From Neobacillus sp. FSL H8-0543 (GTDB taxonomy: Bacteria > Bacillota > Bacilli > Bacillales > Cytobacillaceae): a stretch of 64,000 nucleotides of DNA. A program made the translations under genes and the position numbers. This document shows positions 45,226 through 55,149 of this stretch, piece by piece. The notes beneath the pieces were generated by a model. The model was given only the letters and a program-made list of their open reading frames with translations. It ran no database searches and was not told where the DNA came from. Positions within the stretch are counted from its first letter, which is position 1. The number at the start of each line of letters is the position of its first letter. Location: positions 592,001-656,000 of the forward strand of contig NZ_CP151943.1 of NCBI RefSeq assembly GCF_038592905.1. Reading direction: 5' to 3'.

Positions 45226-46536
45226 TTATTTTCTTTCTCTAGGATAAATTTTTATTGGTGTTCCCTCAAAACCAAAAGCCTCTCTAATCCTGTTTTCCAG
45301 AAAACGCTGATAAGAAAAATGCATTAATTCAGGTTCATTTACAAAGACAACAAAGGTTGGCGGTTTGATAGCAACTTGTGTAGTATAATAAATTTTTAAT
45401 CGGCGCCCATTATCTGTCGGAGTTGGATTCATAGCAACCGCATCCATTATGATATCATTTAAAACACTAGTTTCTACACGCATTGCATGATTTTCACTTG
45501 CGGTATTAATCATTGGCAAAAGCGTATGAATTCGTTTTTTAGTTTTTGCTGACAGGAAAACAATCGGTGCATAGCTTAGGAATAGAAAATGTTCCCTAAT
45601 CTTTTGTTCTAACTCTTTCATTGTTTTTTCATCTTTTTCAACTGCATCCCATTTATTTACTACAATTACGACTGCACGGCCTGCTTCATGTGCATAGCCG
45701 GCAATTTTCTTGTCTTGTTCAATGATACCCTCTTCCGCATCAATTACCACTAATGCCACATCAGACCGTTCAATTGCTCTTAGAGCACGAAGGACACTAT
45801 ATTTCTCCGTACTTTCATACACTTTACCTTTTTTCCGCATACCTGCTGTATCAATGATGACATATTTATCACCGTTAAAGGTATAAGGAGAATCGACAGC
45901 ATCACGTGTAGTACCTGCAATATTACTGACAATTACTCGCTCTTCACCCAAAATCGCATTTACTAGTGAGGATTTACCAACATTAGGTCGTCCAATCAAT
46001 GAAAATTTGATTACATCTGCAGCATAGTCTGGTTGTGTATTCTTCGGAAAATGCTTTGCAGCCTCATCCAATAAATCTCCTAATCCTAATCCGTGTGAAC
46101 CTGAAATCGGAATAGGATCCCCAAATCCCAATGAATAGAAGTCATAGATTTGTTCACGCATCTCTGGATTATCAATTTTATTTACACCCAAGACGATTGG
46201 TTTTTTAGATTTATATAATATTTTTGCTACTTCTTCATCAGCCGCGGTTACCCCTTCCCGTCCATTTGTTAAAAAGATAATTACATCTGCTTCGTCAATA
46301 GCGATTTCAGCCTGCTGCCGAATTTGTTCCAGAAATGGCTCGTCCCCAATATCAATGCCACCAGTATCAATTAAATTAAAATCATGCGTTAACCATTCTC
46401 CAGAGCTGTAAATTCGATCCCGTGTTACTCCCGGAGTATCCTCAACGATGGAGATTCTCTCACCCACAATTCTGTTAAAAATGGTCGATTTCCCAACATT
46501 CGGTCTTCCTACAATGGCTATAACAGGTTTTACCAT
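45226..46536 (-). CDS. der: ribosome-associated GTPase Der (EngA)
   Basis: Essential GTPase for 50S subunit maturation. The 436-residue protein has two tandem G domains, each with a full motif set ([22 protein letters not shown]; then [28 protein letters not shown]), and a C-terminal KH-like domain. The start was chosen at [10 protein letters not shown] to match the family length; an in-frame ATG four codons earlier abuts the AAAGG site. Confidence 0.95.
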   Translation of the reverse strand: MVKPVIAIVGRPNVGKSTIFNRIVGERISIVEDTPGVTRDRIYSSGEWLTHDFNLIDTGGIDIGDEPFLEQIRQQAEIAIDEADVIIFLTNGREGVTAADEEVAKILYKSKKPIVLGVNKIDNPEMREQIYDFYSLGFGDPIPISGSHGLGLGDLLDEAAKHFPKNTQPDYAADVIKFSLIGRPNVGKSSLVNAILGEERVIVSNIAGTTRDAVDSPYTFNGDKYVIIDTAGMRKKGKVYESTEKYSVLRALRAIERSDVALVVIDAEEGIIEQDKKIAGYAHEAGRAVVIVVNKWDAVEKDEKTMKELEQKIREHFLFLSYAPIVFLSAKTKKRIHTLLPMINTASENHAMRVETSVLNDIIMDAVAMNPTPTDNGRRLKIYYTTQVAIKPPTFVVFVNEPELMHFSYQRFLENRIREAFGFEGTPIKIYPRERK

Positions 46537-46649
46537 TATGATCGCCATCCTTTCTCATCCATATATTGAACATACATCTTGTTATTAATTTATCGTTAAA
46601 GCAAAGAAACTCAATTTATAAAATTAAGTAGTGCGTGTTAATGATAAAG

Positions 46650-46675
46650 AAACCCTTCTATCCTAAAGAAGGGTC
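46650..46675 (-). terminator. terminator of yphA
   Basis: ACCCTTCT/AGAAGGGT stem followed by TTTCTTTA on the minus strand, about 65 nt past the yphA stop. Confidence 0.65.
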
Positions 46676-46739
46676 TAACTATACTATCTTAGCAAATGTT
46701 AATCGTTTCCCGCAATGGAAATATCGCCAAGTGCGTTGT

Positions 46740-47348
46740 TCATGTTGATTTCTGCTTCCCTTTATGCGGAAAACGAAATTGGTTTTGTAAAATAGTACCA
46801 GCGTTTTCCAGAAAGCTCCATACTAAAAGCAACATAGTAGCTAACACACAAATATCAAGGTATGGAAGAGCACCAATCGGGTAAGAAAATTGAAATCTGT
46901 TTAAAAAGAAGGCGTAGCATATTTCTCCGTGCATAGTTCCGCAAATGATAATCAATAATCTTCGTTTTAAAGTATTCTGTAAAAGAATGCCTAAAAATAA
47001 AAGGCCTATACTCATCATCCAAATTTTCGGAAAGATAATCCATACAGGGTCAAATATTTCAAATAGACGAAATGTCACGTAAGAAATTGTGACTATGACG
47101 GAACATATTATCGCATAAAGCAGTACACCATTTTTTTCCTTACCTAAAATAATATAGGATAATACCAAAGTAAAAACTCCGCTAGCAAGAACCTGATAGC
47201 CACCAACGGTAAAGTGAACATCAGAAAGGATAATTATCACTAATATACAAGCTGACATCCCAAAGCGAAGCGGGTGTTGTTTGTTCATGATAAATGTAAG
47301 GTATACCCATAATGACCAAAGTATCCAATAAAACAATGAACCATCCAT
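46740..47348 (-). CDS. yphA: YphA family integral membrane protein
   Basis: A 202-residue very hydrophobic protein with about six membrane segments and a short basic C-terminus (FPHKGKQKST). It matches YphA by size, topology and position between der and ypzI. The ATG with GGAGGTG upstream was chosen over a start 24 nt earlier. Function unknown. Confidence 0.8.
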   Translation of the reverse strand: MDGSLFYWILWSLWVYLTFIMNKQHPLRFGMSACILVIIILSDVHFTVGGYQVLASGVFTLVLSYIILGKEKNGVLLYAIICSVIVTISYVTFRLFEIFDPVWIIFPKIWMMSIGLLFLGILLQNTLKRRLLIIICGTMHGEICYAFFLNRFQFSYPIGALPYLDICVLATMLLLVWSFLENAGTILQNQFRFPHKGKQKST

Positions 47349-47456
47349 ATACACACCTCCTAATGTTTCCATTATCGGTATTCTTTATGTACTTTCATAC
47401 TTCCCTGAATAATCTTTACTCAGAGATATCATCTTATTAAGAGGAGGTGTTTAAAT

Positions 47457-47600
47457 TTGGGAAAAGATCGTCAAGAAAAGAAATTAAAAGCAAGCCGGAG
47501 AGTTGAATCAGACCGTGACCAAGCATTGCATTACAAAGGTGCAACTAAGCTGCAAAGCCCTGAAGAAGCAAGAGGACTAAATGATTCGAAATATGATTGA
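47457..47600 (+). CDS. ypzI: YpzI family small protein (47 aa)
   Basis: A 47-residue hydrophilic protein starting MGKDRQEKKLKASRRVESDR and ending GLNDSKYD, resembling the YpzI family, a small Bacillus protein found at this position. It starts at TTG with GAGGAGGTG 7 nt upstream. Followed at once by a terminator. Function unknown; the composition would suit a spore or nucleic-acid-associated protein, but that is a guess. Confidence 0.75.
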   Translation: MGKDRQEKKLKASRRVESDRDQALHYKGATKLQSPEEARGLNDSKYD

Positions 47601-47608
47601 TTAACAAC

Positions 47609-47639
47609 AAAAAAGCTCTCGCTTAGGCGAGAGCTTTTT
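47609..47639 (+). terminator. terminator of ypzI
   Basis: AAAAGCTCTCGC/GCGAGAGCTTTTT hairpin directly after ypzI. Nearly identical to the fni terminator 345 nt further on. Confidence 0.85.
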
Positions 47640-47716
47640 ACAGATTGTCGAGAAAGGGTATATTTCTCGGCAATTTTTCATTTTGTCTATTCTATTAAAA
47701 AGCCTATGCGCAGGGG

Positions 47717-47850
47717 CTGTTGATTTGCGCGGAAGGCACGCAGACTCCTGCGGGAGGACGGGGCTGGGGAGACCCCGCAGGCGCTTCAGCGCCGAGGAGG
47801 CTCCCCGGAACGCCCGCGGAAAGCGAAGTGCCTGGAGCGCAAATCAACAG
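47717..47850. repeat. GC-rich palindromic intergenic repeat, copy D (opposite orientation)
   Basis: The element runs from CTGTTGATT to AATCAACAG and is the reverse complement of copies A-C, with CTCCTGCGGGAGGACGGGGC, GGGGAGACCCCGCAGGCGC and GGAAAGCGAAGTGCCTGGAG. On either side lie separate small hairpins (TTGTCGAGAAA/TTTCTCGGCAA near 47643-47672; CTGTCGA/TCGACAG near 47931-47953). No gene is seen in 47601-47984. Confidence 0.85.
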
Positions 47851-47954
47851 ACATGTTCAAAAACCTTATATCAATAACACTCTAACAAATTAACGCCGTG
47901 AATTATTAAAGTTATTGGATAAATAAGAGACTGTCGAAAGTTTCTCGACAGCCT

Positions 47955-47988
47955 GAAAAAAGCTCTCGCTTTGGCGAGAGCTTTTTAT
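47955..47988 (-). terminator. terminator of fni
   Basis: AAAAAGCTCTCGC/GCGAGAGCTTTTT hairpin touching the fni stop codon, with A and T runs on both sides. Near-copy of the ypzI terminator. Confidence 0.85.
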
Positions 47989-49040
47989 ATCTTTCGTTGA
48001 CTATATTTTTTTGTTTCTATTCCCCTTTGGCTTAACCAATGGTAGGTTTCACCACTAATAATTATTGGGGCGTTTTGTAAATCTTTAATTGTTTTTGCAC
48101 CTAAGGCCGTCATAATCATTACTAATTCCTTATGGAGGATCTTGATTTCTTCCAGCAGGGAATCTGCCCCCTTTTTTACAAGGAAATTCAAGAAATAACC
48201 CGCAAAACCAATCGCATCCGCACCCGTTGCCAATCCCTTAGCAATTTCAGAAGCGGAAGTAAATCCACCAGACCCGATAACCGAAGCTTTACCCTTACTT
48301 TGCGTTGCCTCGATAATTGAGACCGCTGTGGGAATACCCCATTCATTAAAAAAAGAAAGAGAATTTTCCCTCCGTCTATTTTCAATTTGTGCAAAGTTTG
48401 TTCCACCAAAACCGCCAACATCAACAGCCGTAACTCCGACTGAAGAGAGAATTTCAACTGTTTCTTTACACATACCAAACCCAACTTCTTTTACGATTAC
48501 CGGGACGCTGGACTCTCTTACAATTGCCTCTATCCTTTTTAACGCACCTGAAAACTCTCGATCCCCTTCAGGCATGACTAATTCTTGGATTACATTTAAG
48601 TGTATCTGTATCGCGTTCGCTTCAATCATTTCTACCGCTAGTTTCGCATCGTCTGATGTTGCTTCACTTCCCAGGTTTGCAATGATTATACCAGTTGGAT
48701 TCTCTTCTCTAACCACTTTAAAGGTATACCCCTGGGTCTTATCCTTCAATGCAGACATTTGCGACCCTACTGCCATCGCGAGGCCAGTTTGCTTTGCCAC
48801 TCCTGCAAGCTGTTTATTGATTTGGTACGTTTTATCACCGCCGCCGCCAGTCATTGCATTGATAAAAATTGGCGAACTCAAATAAAGTTCGCCAATTTTA
48901 TGGTGTAAGCTAACATCTGAAAGATTAATATTCGGTAAACTTTGATGAATAAATTGGATATTGTCAAAAGCTGTTAACCGTTTCTGCCCACTTTCTAAGG
49001 CAAAGCGAATGTGATCCATTTTTCGTTCAGATCTAGACAT
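47985..49040 (-). CDS. fni: type 2 isopentenyl-diphosphate delta-isomerase
   Basis: FMN- and NADPH-dependent interconversion of IPP and DMAPP, feeding isoprenoids such as the HepST side chain. The 351-residue TIM-barrel protein has [56 protein letters not shown] and the FMN-binding [15 protein letters not shown] and [15 protein letters not shown]. Follows ypfD by 12 nt. Confidence 0.93.
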   Translation of the reverse strand: MSRSERKMDHIRFALESGQKRLTAFDNIQFIHQSLPNINLSDVSLHHKIGELYLSSPIFINAMTGGGGDKTYQINKQLAGVAKQTGLAMAVGSQMSALKDKTQGYTFKVVREENPTGIIIANLGSEATSDDAKLAVEMIEANAIQIHLNVIQELVMPEGDREFSGALKRIEAIVRESSVPVIVKEVGFGMCKETVEILSSVGVTAVDVGGFGGTNFAQIENRRRENSLSFFNEWGIPTAVSIIEATQSKGKASVIGSGGFTSASEIAKGLATGADAIGFAGYFLNFLVKKGADSLLEEIKILHKELVMIMTALGAKTIKDLQNAPIIISGETYHWLSQRGIETKKYSQRKI

Positions 49041-49052
49041 TACTAATCACCA

Positions 49053-50192
49053 TTATTTTCTTAGATTCTTTAATTGATCGCCAATCATTTCTCCCAGCTG
49101 GAAGCCTTTAGATTCCTCTGGAAGTTCATAGTCAAAATTATTGTCTTCTTCTTTTTCAAGGAGATCCTTAATGCTTAAAGAAAGACGTTGTTCTTGTTCA
49201 TTGGTATCCAGTACCTTGACCTGAACTTTTTGACCTTCCTTTAACACTTCATGTGGTGTACCGATATGCTTATGGGCAATTTGCGAGATATGAACGAGTC
49301 CCTCTACTCCAGGAAACACTTCAACAAAAGCACCATAAGAAACTAATCTTTTTACTGTTCCAGTCAGTGTGCTGCCTTTAGGAGCTTTTTCGGCTAAATT
49401 CGACCATGGACCTGGTTGAGTTTCTTTAATGGATAAAGAAATTCTCTCATTATCACGATCAACATTAAGGACCTTCACCTGCACCTTCTGACCCTCTTGA
49501 ACGACATCGGTTGGTTTTTCTACATGCTCATAAGATAACTGAGAAATATGAACCAATCCATCGATTCCGCCAATATCAACAAAAGCACCAAAATCGGTAA
49601 TCCTTTGGACTGTACCATCAATTACTTGTCCAGGGTGGATTGAACTTAGAATATTTTTTTTATGTTTCCCTTTTTCTTCTTCTACTACTGCACGGTGGGA
49701 AAGAATTAAACGATTTTTTTCTTTATCAAGTTCTACAATTTTAAAGGTAAGCTGCTGCCCTTTATAATCAGAAAAATCTTCGACAAAATAGGCTTCAACT
49801 AATGATGCAGGGACAAATCCGCGTACACCAAGGTCAACTACTAATCCGCCTTTTACTACATCTTTTACTTCTGTTTCAAAAATCTCACCGCTATTATATA
49901 GACGCTCTAAGTTTACCCAAGCTTGCTCTGCATCTACTTTTCTTTTGGAAAGAATTAAGGCTTCTTCTTCAACCTTTAATACTTCCAGTTCTAATTCATT
50001 ACCGACTTCCACAGCATCTGATGCTTTCTCAACATGCAGACTTGAAAGCTCACTTATTGGGATAATACCATCAAGTTTACTATCTTGGATGCTAACAATT
50101 ACTTGTTTTTCTTCTACCTTAGTAACTTGTCCTTTGACTTTATCACCAATTTCAAAGCTTTTGACTTCTATTTGATTCATATCTTCCGACAT
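49053..50192 (-). CDS. ypfD: S1-domain RNA-binding protein YpfD (S1 homologue)
   Basis: A 379-residue protein with four S1 repeats (around residues 15-85, 100-170, 188-257 and 273-343). The last two are the most canonical: [28 protein letters not shown] and [29 protein letters not shown]. Related to ribosomal protein S1 but shorter than the six-domain E. coli protein, as usual in Bacillus, where it is not a standard ribosomal component. Between plsC and fni. Confidence 0.93.
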   Translation of the reverse strand: MSEDMNQIEVKSFEIGDKVKGQVTKVEEKQVIVSIQDSKLDGIIPISELSSLHVEKASDAVEVGNELELEVLKVEEEALILSKRKVDAEQAWVNLERLYNSGEIFETEVKDVVKGGLVVDLGVRGFVPASLVEAYFVEDFSDYKGQQLTFKIVELDKEKNRLILSHRAVVEEEKGKHKKNILSSIHPGQVIDGTVQRITDFGAFVDIGGIDGLVHISQLSYEHVEKPTDVVQEGQKVQVKVLNVDRDNERISLSIKETQPGPWSNLAEKAPKGSTLTGTVKRLVSYGAFVEVFPGVEGLVHISQIAHKHIGTPHEVLKEGQKVQVKVLDTNEQEQRLSLSIKDLLEKEEDNNFDYELPEESKGFQLGEMIGDQLKNLRK

Positions 50193-50351
50193 ATGTATTC
50201 CTCCTTAATCCATTGACTACAAAAATATATGATGTGATCCATGGTCTCTCACAAATCACATATAATAACTAAAAAGATAATCCGAGTGAATATTCAAAAA
50301 AAAACTCTTTTTACTAACTTCTTATAAATAGCTGATTTTGTCAAGCAGAAC

Positions 50352-50936
50352 CTACCGATGCACTTTAATAAGTTTATCAATTTCAGACATAATTATTTCA
50401 GTAACTTGCTCAGCTGAGGCCTTGGATTTTTTCAATTCATCCATCGCAATCGGCTTTCCATAAACTACTTTTAACTTACTAAAACTTTTATATGGACCAA
50501 TTATTGCACAAGGGATAACGAGGGCATCCGATCTTAATGCAAAGAACCCTGCTCCTGCGAGCCCCTTTCCTATATCTCCGGTTTTACTTCTTGTCCCCTC
50601 AGGAAATAGACCAAAAACATGTCCATCTTTTAAAATTTTCATACCTGTTCTTAATGCTTCTCGATCACCCATACCTCTTTTTACTGGGAACGCATTACAT
50701 TTCCTAACGATATTACCCAATACAGGCACGTTGAAAATTTCTTCCTTTGCCATATAATGAACAGGTCTAGGAGCGTTAATTCCTACTACTAGCGGATCAA
50801 AATTATGAATATGATTGGCACACAGCAGTACCCCGCCCTCTTTCGGAAAATCTTCAACGCCAATTACTTCCATTCGATATAGCGGTTTAAAAACAGAATA
50901 TACAACAGATTTTGCAAATGAATAAAACGTTGCCAT
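50352..50936 (-). CDS. plsC: 1-acyl-sn-glycerol-3-phosphate acyltransferase
   Basis: Makes phosphatidic acid from lysophosphatidic acid. The 194-residue protein carries the acyltransferase HX4D motif (ANHIHNFDPL, about residues 41-50), the FPEGTRSKTG block and VIPCAIIG. The ATG directly abuts the cmk stop codon, so it is coupled to cmk. In B. subtilis this position has no plsC (yhdO elsewhere), but cmk-plsC pairs occur in other Bacillaceae. Confidence 0.9.
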   Translation of the reverse strand: MATFYSFAKSVVYSVFKPLYRMEVIGVEDFPKEGGVLLCANHIHNFDPLVVGINAPRPVHYMAKEEIFNVPVLGNIVRKCNAFPVKRGMGDREALRTGMKILKDGHVFGLFPEGTRSKTGDIGKGLAGAGFFALRSDALVIPCAIIGPYKSFSKLKVVYGKPIAMDELKKSKASAEQVTEIIMSEIDKLIKVHR

Positions 50937-51611
50937 TTAGCCTATCCTTTCGCTCACTAAAGCCATAATATTTTCTACTACTTCTCTAATAGTTAAAGAG
51001 GTTGTGTCCAATTCAATTGCATCGTCCGCTTTTTTTAGTGGTGCATATTCTCTCTCTGAATCATATTTATCGCGTTTTGCAATTTCCTCTTTTAGTTGGT
51101 CTAAATCTGAAGAAAAACCCTTTTTCAGATTTTCCGTGTGTCTTCTGACAGCTCTTTCCTCTACACTTGCTAGTAAGAATACTTTAACTTCTGCATTTGG
51201 AAGCACATGTGTCCCTATATCTCGTCCATCCATTACGACCCCGCCACCTGCTGCAAAGGATTTTTGCATTCTTACCATTTCTTCTCGAACCGCTTGATGC
51301 TTTGCCACAATAGAAACTGAGTTAGTTACCTCAGAGGATCGAATCGTGTCAGTAACATCTTGATTATCCAAATAGACCAATTGTCCGTCATCGGAAGGCA
51401 TAAGTTCTAATTTCGAGTCCAAAAGTGCGTTTAACAAGGATTTTTCATCTTCTAGATCTAAGTTATTAACAATTGCTTTATAAGTCAAAGCCCGATACAT
51501 CGCACCCGTGTCGATATATATGTATGATAGTGTCTCCGCCACAATTTTTGCAACCGTGCTTTTCCCTGCTGCAGCGGGACCATCAATGGCAATCGATATT
51601 TTTTTTTCCAT
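50937..51611 (-). CDS. cmk: cytidylate kinase
   Basis: Phosphorylates CMP and dCMP. The 224-residue protein has the P-loop [31 protein letters not shown], and the conserved [21 protein letters not shown] and [19 protein letters not shown] blocks. The ATG has AGGAGGAATT upstream; the frame is open seven codons further. First gene of a likely cmk-plsC unit. Confidence 0.95.
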   Translation of the reverse strand: MEKKISIAIDGPAAAGKSTVAKIVAETLSYIYIDTGAMYRALTYKAIVNNLDLEDEKSLLNALLDSKLELMPSDDGQLVYLDNQDVTDTIRSSEVTNSVSIVAKHQAVREEMVRMQKSFAAGGGVVMDGRDIGTHVLPNAEVKVFLLASVEERAVRRHTENLKKGFSSDLDQLKEEIAKRDKYDSEREYAPLKKADDAIELDTTSLTIREVVENIMALVSERIG

Positions 51612-51741
51612 AATTCCTCCTAGTTCCATCATGATCGTCTCTGTACTTCACTCATATATTTTAACATAAGTAATTATCTGCTTCTTCTTTTTCATATCAT
51701 AAATTTGATTTTCTTTCATTTATTTTCTGTTACCAAGCAGA

Positions 51742-51768
51742 AAAAAAAAGCAGGGATTCCCGCTTCCT
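51742..51768 (-). terminator. terminator after ypfB
   Basis: On the minus strand AGCGGG/CCCTGCT (one bulge) is followed by nine T residues, 12 nt beyond the ypfB stop. Confidence 0.75.
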
Positions 51769-51779
51769 ATTGTCTTTTC

Positions 51780-51959
51780 TTATTTACCGCTAAATGTTTC
51801 CAGAATTTCTGTAAACGTATTTTCATTTACACCTTCATATTTCGTTAAGTGTTCTAATTGAGGAAAGACATCAAATTGATGTAAAAATAGCTGAGCTAAA
51901 AATAGAAAGATAAATTGGATTATGATTACTTTAATTAGGACTCTTTCAATAACTTTCAT
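51780..51959 (-). CDS. ypfB: YpfB family small membrane protein
   Basis: A 59-residue protein with one N-terminal membrane helix (VLIKVIIIQFIFLFLAQLFL) and an extracellular-type tail with the family segment KYEGV. It fits YpfB (DUF5359) by size and position upstream of cmk. The ATG has CGAGGTGAC upstream. Function unknown. Confidence 0.75.
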   Translation of the reverse strand: MKVIERVLIKVIIIQFIFLFLAQLFLHQFDVFPQLEHLTKYEGVNENTFTEILETFSGK

Positions 51960-52022
51960 ACTAGTCACCTCGATATTTCCAGATACCTCTATTATTGGGA
52001 AATAAAAACTGATTTATTCAAA

Positions 52023-52046
52023 AAGGAAAAGCGGCTGCTTTTCCTT
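52023..52046 (-). terminator. terminator of sleB-ypeB
   Basis: AAGGAAAAGC/GCTTTTCCTT perfect 10-bp stem overlapping the ypeB stop codon, then a T-rich tail on the minus strand. Confidence 0.85.
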
Positions 52047-53394
52047 AAATGACTTCATCATAAACTGCTTCCGCATTTTTTAACTTGTTAACCTCTTCCT
52101 CAACTCCATCTTTTGCATTAATGAATATCCGGTATGTGTCATCTCCTATATAACCTAAGAATTCATAACACAATACCTCCTTATCCAAATTATTTATTAT
52201 TACGGCCTGTCGCTCTTCCATTACCTTAAAGTTTGGATTTACCTTACTTCGTGCTTGTTCACTTGTTAATGCTGGTTTCTCAATCTTTCTTTCCTGAAAG
52301 GTTGTTAGATATTCTTCAGCTGTAAAGCCATTAATATCTCCATTATCCAAAGCCACTTCAACTTTAATCGCTTCTGGATAAATTCTCACATTATCTAAAC
52401 TAGTCACAAAATTGAATACGCCAACATTGTCATATTGCATACTTTCAAATAGATCGAGATTTTTATATCCATTTTCCTTTAAAAAAGCAGCAGCCTTATT
52501 CGCAGCATCATTTAAGCTAATTTTTTGCTTAGAGACTTCACGATGATGAATAAACCAAATGGGTTTCCCTGCCTTTTTCGTAATATCCATACTTGCTTCT
52601 TGGCCAGTTTTTTTATTTTTTATTGATACACTATAGAATCCATAATCAGATCCTTTTCCATTTTCCGTAACCTTTACTTCTGCATTCCCATCAAATTTCA
52701 TGTATTTCTTTGCAATACTGATTGCTTCTTCTTTTGAAATGGTTTTGCCTTTAATCTTTTTTAAATTTTCATTCTTATTTTGCATATTTGAAAACGTGGG
52801 TCCTAAGTCACTTTCTTCATACCCAGAAACTGTTTTTTCCACTGTTTTAAATCCATCAATTATCGTATTATCTGAGGCCTCATCACCTGAAGCAAGTGCG
52901 AGTTCAACATCCATCCATCGCAAGTTATTTTCTAATACCATATGCTGAACATCTCTAAGTTCTTTCTGAATATCACCAGACTGCTTATAAAGAACTTTTA
53001 ATGTTTCATATTCCTCCTCAGATAATGGCTCTTTATCTAAATCTCGTACAGCGGCACGATAACTAAAGTTCCCAATATTGGCTAAAAACTCTTCCGTCTT
53101 ATTAAAAGGGAGTAATGTAAGCGGGAGTTGTCCTACATCATTTTGTGCTTCAGAAGTTATTCTCCATACTTCCACTAAGGAAGGCGACAATGAGTGCCTT
53201 GAGTTCATCGCTATCGTTGTCCCAATCTTATCGTTAAGTAAATCAATTTGATAGGTAAGATCATGAAAGGCACGTTGGTAATTATTTTCTGCATTTAACA
53301 GAATTGCATTTTTTTCTCGATGTTCTTGATAACCCCAAAAGGCTGTACCGGCGACACCTACTGCTAAAACACCAATGATTATTCCTCTAATCAT
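52045..53394 (-). CDS. ypeB: spore germination protein YpeB
   Basis: Needed for SleB localisation and stability in the spore, and itself processed on germination. The 449-residue protein has an N-terminal membrane anchor (IIIGVLAVGVAGTAFWGY), a long helical region and C-terminal PepSY-type repeats (SKEEAISIAKKYMKF, SLNDAANKAAAFLKENG, TSEQARSKVNPNF). AGAGGGGTG precedes the ATG. It follows sleB by 12 nt, the conserved germination pair. Confidence 0.95.
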   Translation of the reverse strand: MIRGIIIGVLAVGVAGTAFWGYQEHREKNAILLNAENNYQRAFHDLTYQIDLLNDKIGTTIAMNSRHSLSPSLVEVWRITSEAQNDVGQLPLTLLPFNKTEEFLANIGNFSYRAAVRDLDKEPLSEEEYETLKVLYKQSGDIQKELRDVQHMVLENNLRWMDVELALASGDEASDNTIIDGFKTVEKTVSGYEESDLGPTFSNMQNKNENLKKIKGKTISKEEAISIAKKYMKFDGNAEVKVTENGKGSDYGFYSVSIKNKKTGQEASMDITKKAGKPIWFIHHREVSKQKISLNDAANKAAAFLKENGYKNLDLFESMQYDNVGVFNFVTSLDNVRIYPEAIKVEVALDNGDINGFTAEEYLTTFQERKIEKPALTSEQARSKVNPNFKVMEERQAVIINNLDKEVLCYEFLGYIGDDTYRIFINAKDGVEEEVNKLKNAEAVYDEVI

Positions 53395-53406
53395 CTTTTC
53401 ACCCCT

Positions 53407-54273
53407 CTATTGGCAGAATATATGTTTCCCGATTTTTTTAATTTGTGGTCTCGACCATATCCAGCTGCTTGTAGCCGTATCTGGATTAAAATAATATAAG
53501 GCTTCTCCAGTGGGATCAATCCCATTTATTGCGTCTAATACGGCTTTCTTTGCTGTTTCATTTGGTGTCAGCCAGATTTGTCCATCAGCAACAGCGGTAA
53601 AGGCTCTCGGCTCAAAGATAACTCCTGAAACAGTATTAGGGAATGAGGAACTATTCACTCGGTTTAATATAACGGCAGCAACAGCTACTTGACCTGTAAA
53701 CGGTTCACCTCTTGCTTCACCATAAACAGCATTTGCCATTAACTGGATATCATTACTTGAAAACCCGCCTGGAGTATTTGTTGCTGTTGGTTTCTTTGGC
53801 GGTGCTACAGTCTTCGGCGTTTCTTTCGGTGCTGCTGGTTGGGTGTTTTCCTTTTTGGCTGGCGTTTTGGATTTAGGAACACTTTGTTTACTTTGGTCAA
53901 CTCCGCCATAATGGGTAAACTTATTTCCTTTATTGATTTGCTCCTTCACGAACTTTTCATTATATTTACTAGCTTTCACCAACTTTTCTTTCGTCTCTTT
54001 ACCGGCAAGGCCGTCAATCTCTAAACTAAACTCATACTGAAAATTTCTTAATGCCCAATAAGTACCCCATCCAAACACTCCATCAATCTTGCCATTGTAA
54101 AAACCAAGATATTGCAATCGGGATTGAAGCTCGATTACGTCATTACCTGTTGCTCCCTGCTGTATTACTTGATTTGAAAAAGCATGTACACTATTGTTCT
54201 CGAAAAATAATAACGGCATCAAACATATGGAGATGAGCATAACTAACGGGATGAGTCGTCTTTTTTTCTTCAT
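53407..54273 (-). CDS. sleB: spore cortex-lytic enzyme SleB
   Basis: Lytic transglycosylase that degrades spore cortex during germination. The 288-residue protein has a signal peptide, a peptidoglycan-binding repeat (GNDVIELQSRLQYLGFYNGKIDGVFGWGTYWALRNFQ, about residues 43-80), a Pro/Lys/Thr-rich linker and a hydrolase_2 domain (MANAVYGEARGEPFTGQVAVAAVILNRV with the catalytic Glu). A candidate sigma-G promoter lies upstream. First gene of sleB-ypeB. Confidence 0.95.
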   Translation of the reverse strand: MKKKRRLIPLVMLISICLMPLLFFENNSVHAFSNQVIQQGATGNDVIELQSRLQYLGFYNGKIDGVFGWGTYWALRNFQYEFSLEIDGLAGKETKEKLVKASKYNEKFVKEQINKGNKFTHYGGVDQSKQSVPKSKTPAKKENTQPAAPKETPKTVAPPKKPTATNTPGGFSSNDIQLMANAVYGEARGEPFTGQVAVAAVILNRVNSSSFPNTVSGVIFEPRAFTAVADGQIWLTPNETAKKAVLDAINGIDPTGEALYYFNPDTATSSWIWSRPQIKKIGKHIFCQ

Positions 54274-54302
54274 GGTAATGTAACCCCCAGTTGTAAATCT
54301 TT

Positions 54303-54332
54303 TTAGATGTTACCTTATTTTTTGTACTATTG
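54303..54332 (-). promoter_or_regulatory. candidate sigma-G promoter of sleB-ypeB
   Basis: Minus-strand CAATA (54328-54332), 18-nt spacer, CATCTAA (54303-54309), 30 nt before sleB. Four of five -35 positions fit the forespore pattern. Confidence 0.4.
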
Positions 54333-54360
54333 GTTTTTTTATTCCTTTTATGAAAAAATA

Positions 54361-54400
54361 AACAAAAAACCCTTCATTATGTATGAAGAGTCTTTTGTGC
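54361..54400 (-). terminator. terminator of prsW
   Basis: On the minus strand ACTCTTCAT/ATGAAGGGT (G-T pairs) is followed by TTTTTTG, overlapping the last prsW codons. Confidence 0.75.
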
Positions 54401-55066
54401 AGCATATTGATTTTTCTTATGATTTGCAGTTAGGATTTTAGCCATTTTTACTTTTCTTAAGCCAAACCACCAAAGAAAAATCATAAATGGAAGTATAATA
54501 TATAACCAATTTTCTTGAGAAATTAAGATATAATCGTATGACCCATGGAGGACAAAGGGAAGTAATAAGGAAAATATTATCCATTTTACTTTATTACCTT
54601 CTGTAAATCTTGCTTTTCCGATATAGAAACCCATGATAACTCCAAAAAGTGCATGGCTCGATACTGGAAGTAATGCCCGACCAATTGCATGTTCAATTCC
54701 ATTTGCTAATAAATAAAAAATATTCTCGATGGAAGCAAAGCCTAAGGATACTGCTACACCGTATACAATCCCATCAAATGGTTCATCAAAATCAGCGTGT
54801 TGGTAAATTAGATAGAACAATATAAACCATTTGAAGAATTCTTCTAATAGACTTGCTGAAAGAAATGCTTCTATTAGTCCAGAGGTAATAATGTTTTCCT
54901 TTTGAAGTACATATTGAATAAACATAATCGGAAACACTAGCAGAGCTCCAAATAAAAATGTTTTTAAGACAACAGATATTGGCTCTGATTCATATTCATC
55001 TTTTAAGTAAAAATAACTTAGCAAGGCCAAACCGGGGGCAATTCCGGCTGATAATATTCCCAGCAT
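54377..55066 (-). CDS. prsW: intramembrane protease PrsW
   Basis: Site-1 protease acting on the anti-sigma factor RsiW in B. subtilis. The 229-residue polytopic protein has about seven hydrophobic helices and the family motifs [12 protein letters not shown] (EExxK), [28 protein letters not shown] and HGSYDYI. It is slightly longer than the B. subtilis protein, with a basic tail. Upstream of sleB, downstream of ansA. Confidence 0.92.
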   Translation of the reverse strand: MLGILSAGIAPGLALLSYFYLKDEYESEPISVVLKTFLFGALLVFPIMFIQYVLQKENIITSGLIEAFLSASLLEEFFKWFILFYLIYQHADFDEPFDGIVYGVAVSLGFASIENIFYLLANGIEHAIGRALLPVSSHALFGVIMGFYIGKARFTEGNKVKWIIFSLLLPFVLHGSYDYILISQENWLYIILPFMIFLWWFGLRKVKMAKILTANHKKNQYAAQKTLHT

Positions 55067-55149
55067 GACTAATCCTCATTTCACATCTGTTTCCTCTATG
55101 GTATCACGATATCAAAATAAATTAAATGGAAGTTTCCTATCACCCATGC

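Noticed and set aside
48328..48885. 185-residue open frame antisense to fni
   Set aside because: Fully overlapped by the conserved FMN-binding region of fni; composition rich in Ser/Pro/Thr as expected from the complementary strand.
50193..50351. Possible promoter or leader RNA before ypfD (TTGACA at the distal end, small GTGAT/ATCAC stem)
   Set aside because: No well-spaced -10 follows TTGACA and the stem is too short to support a structured RNA.
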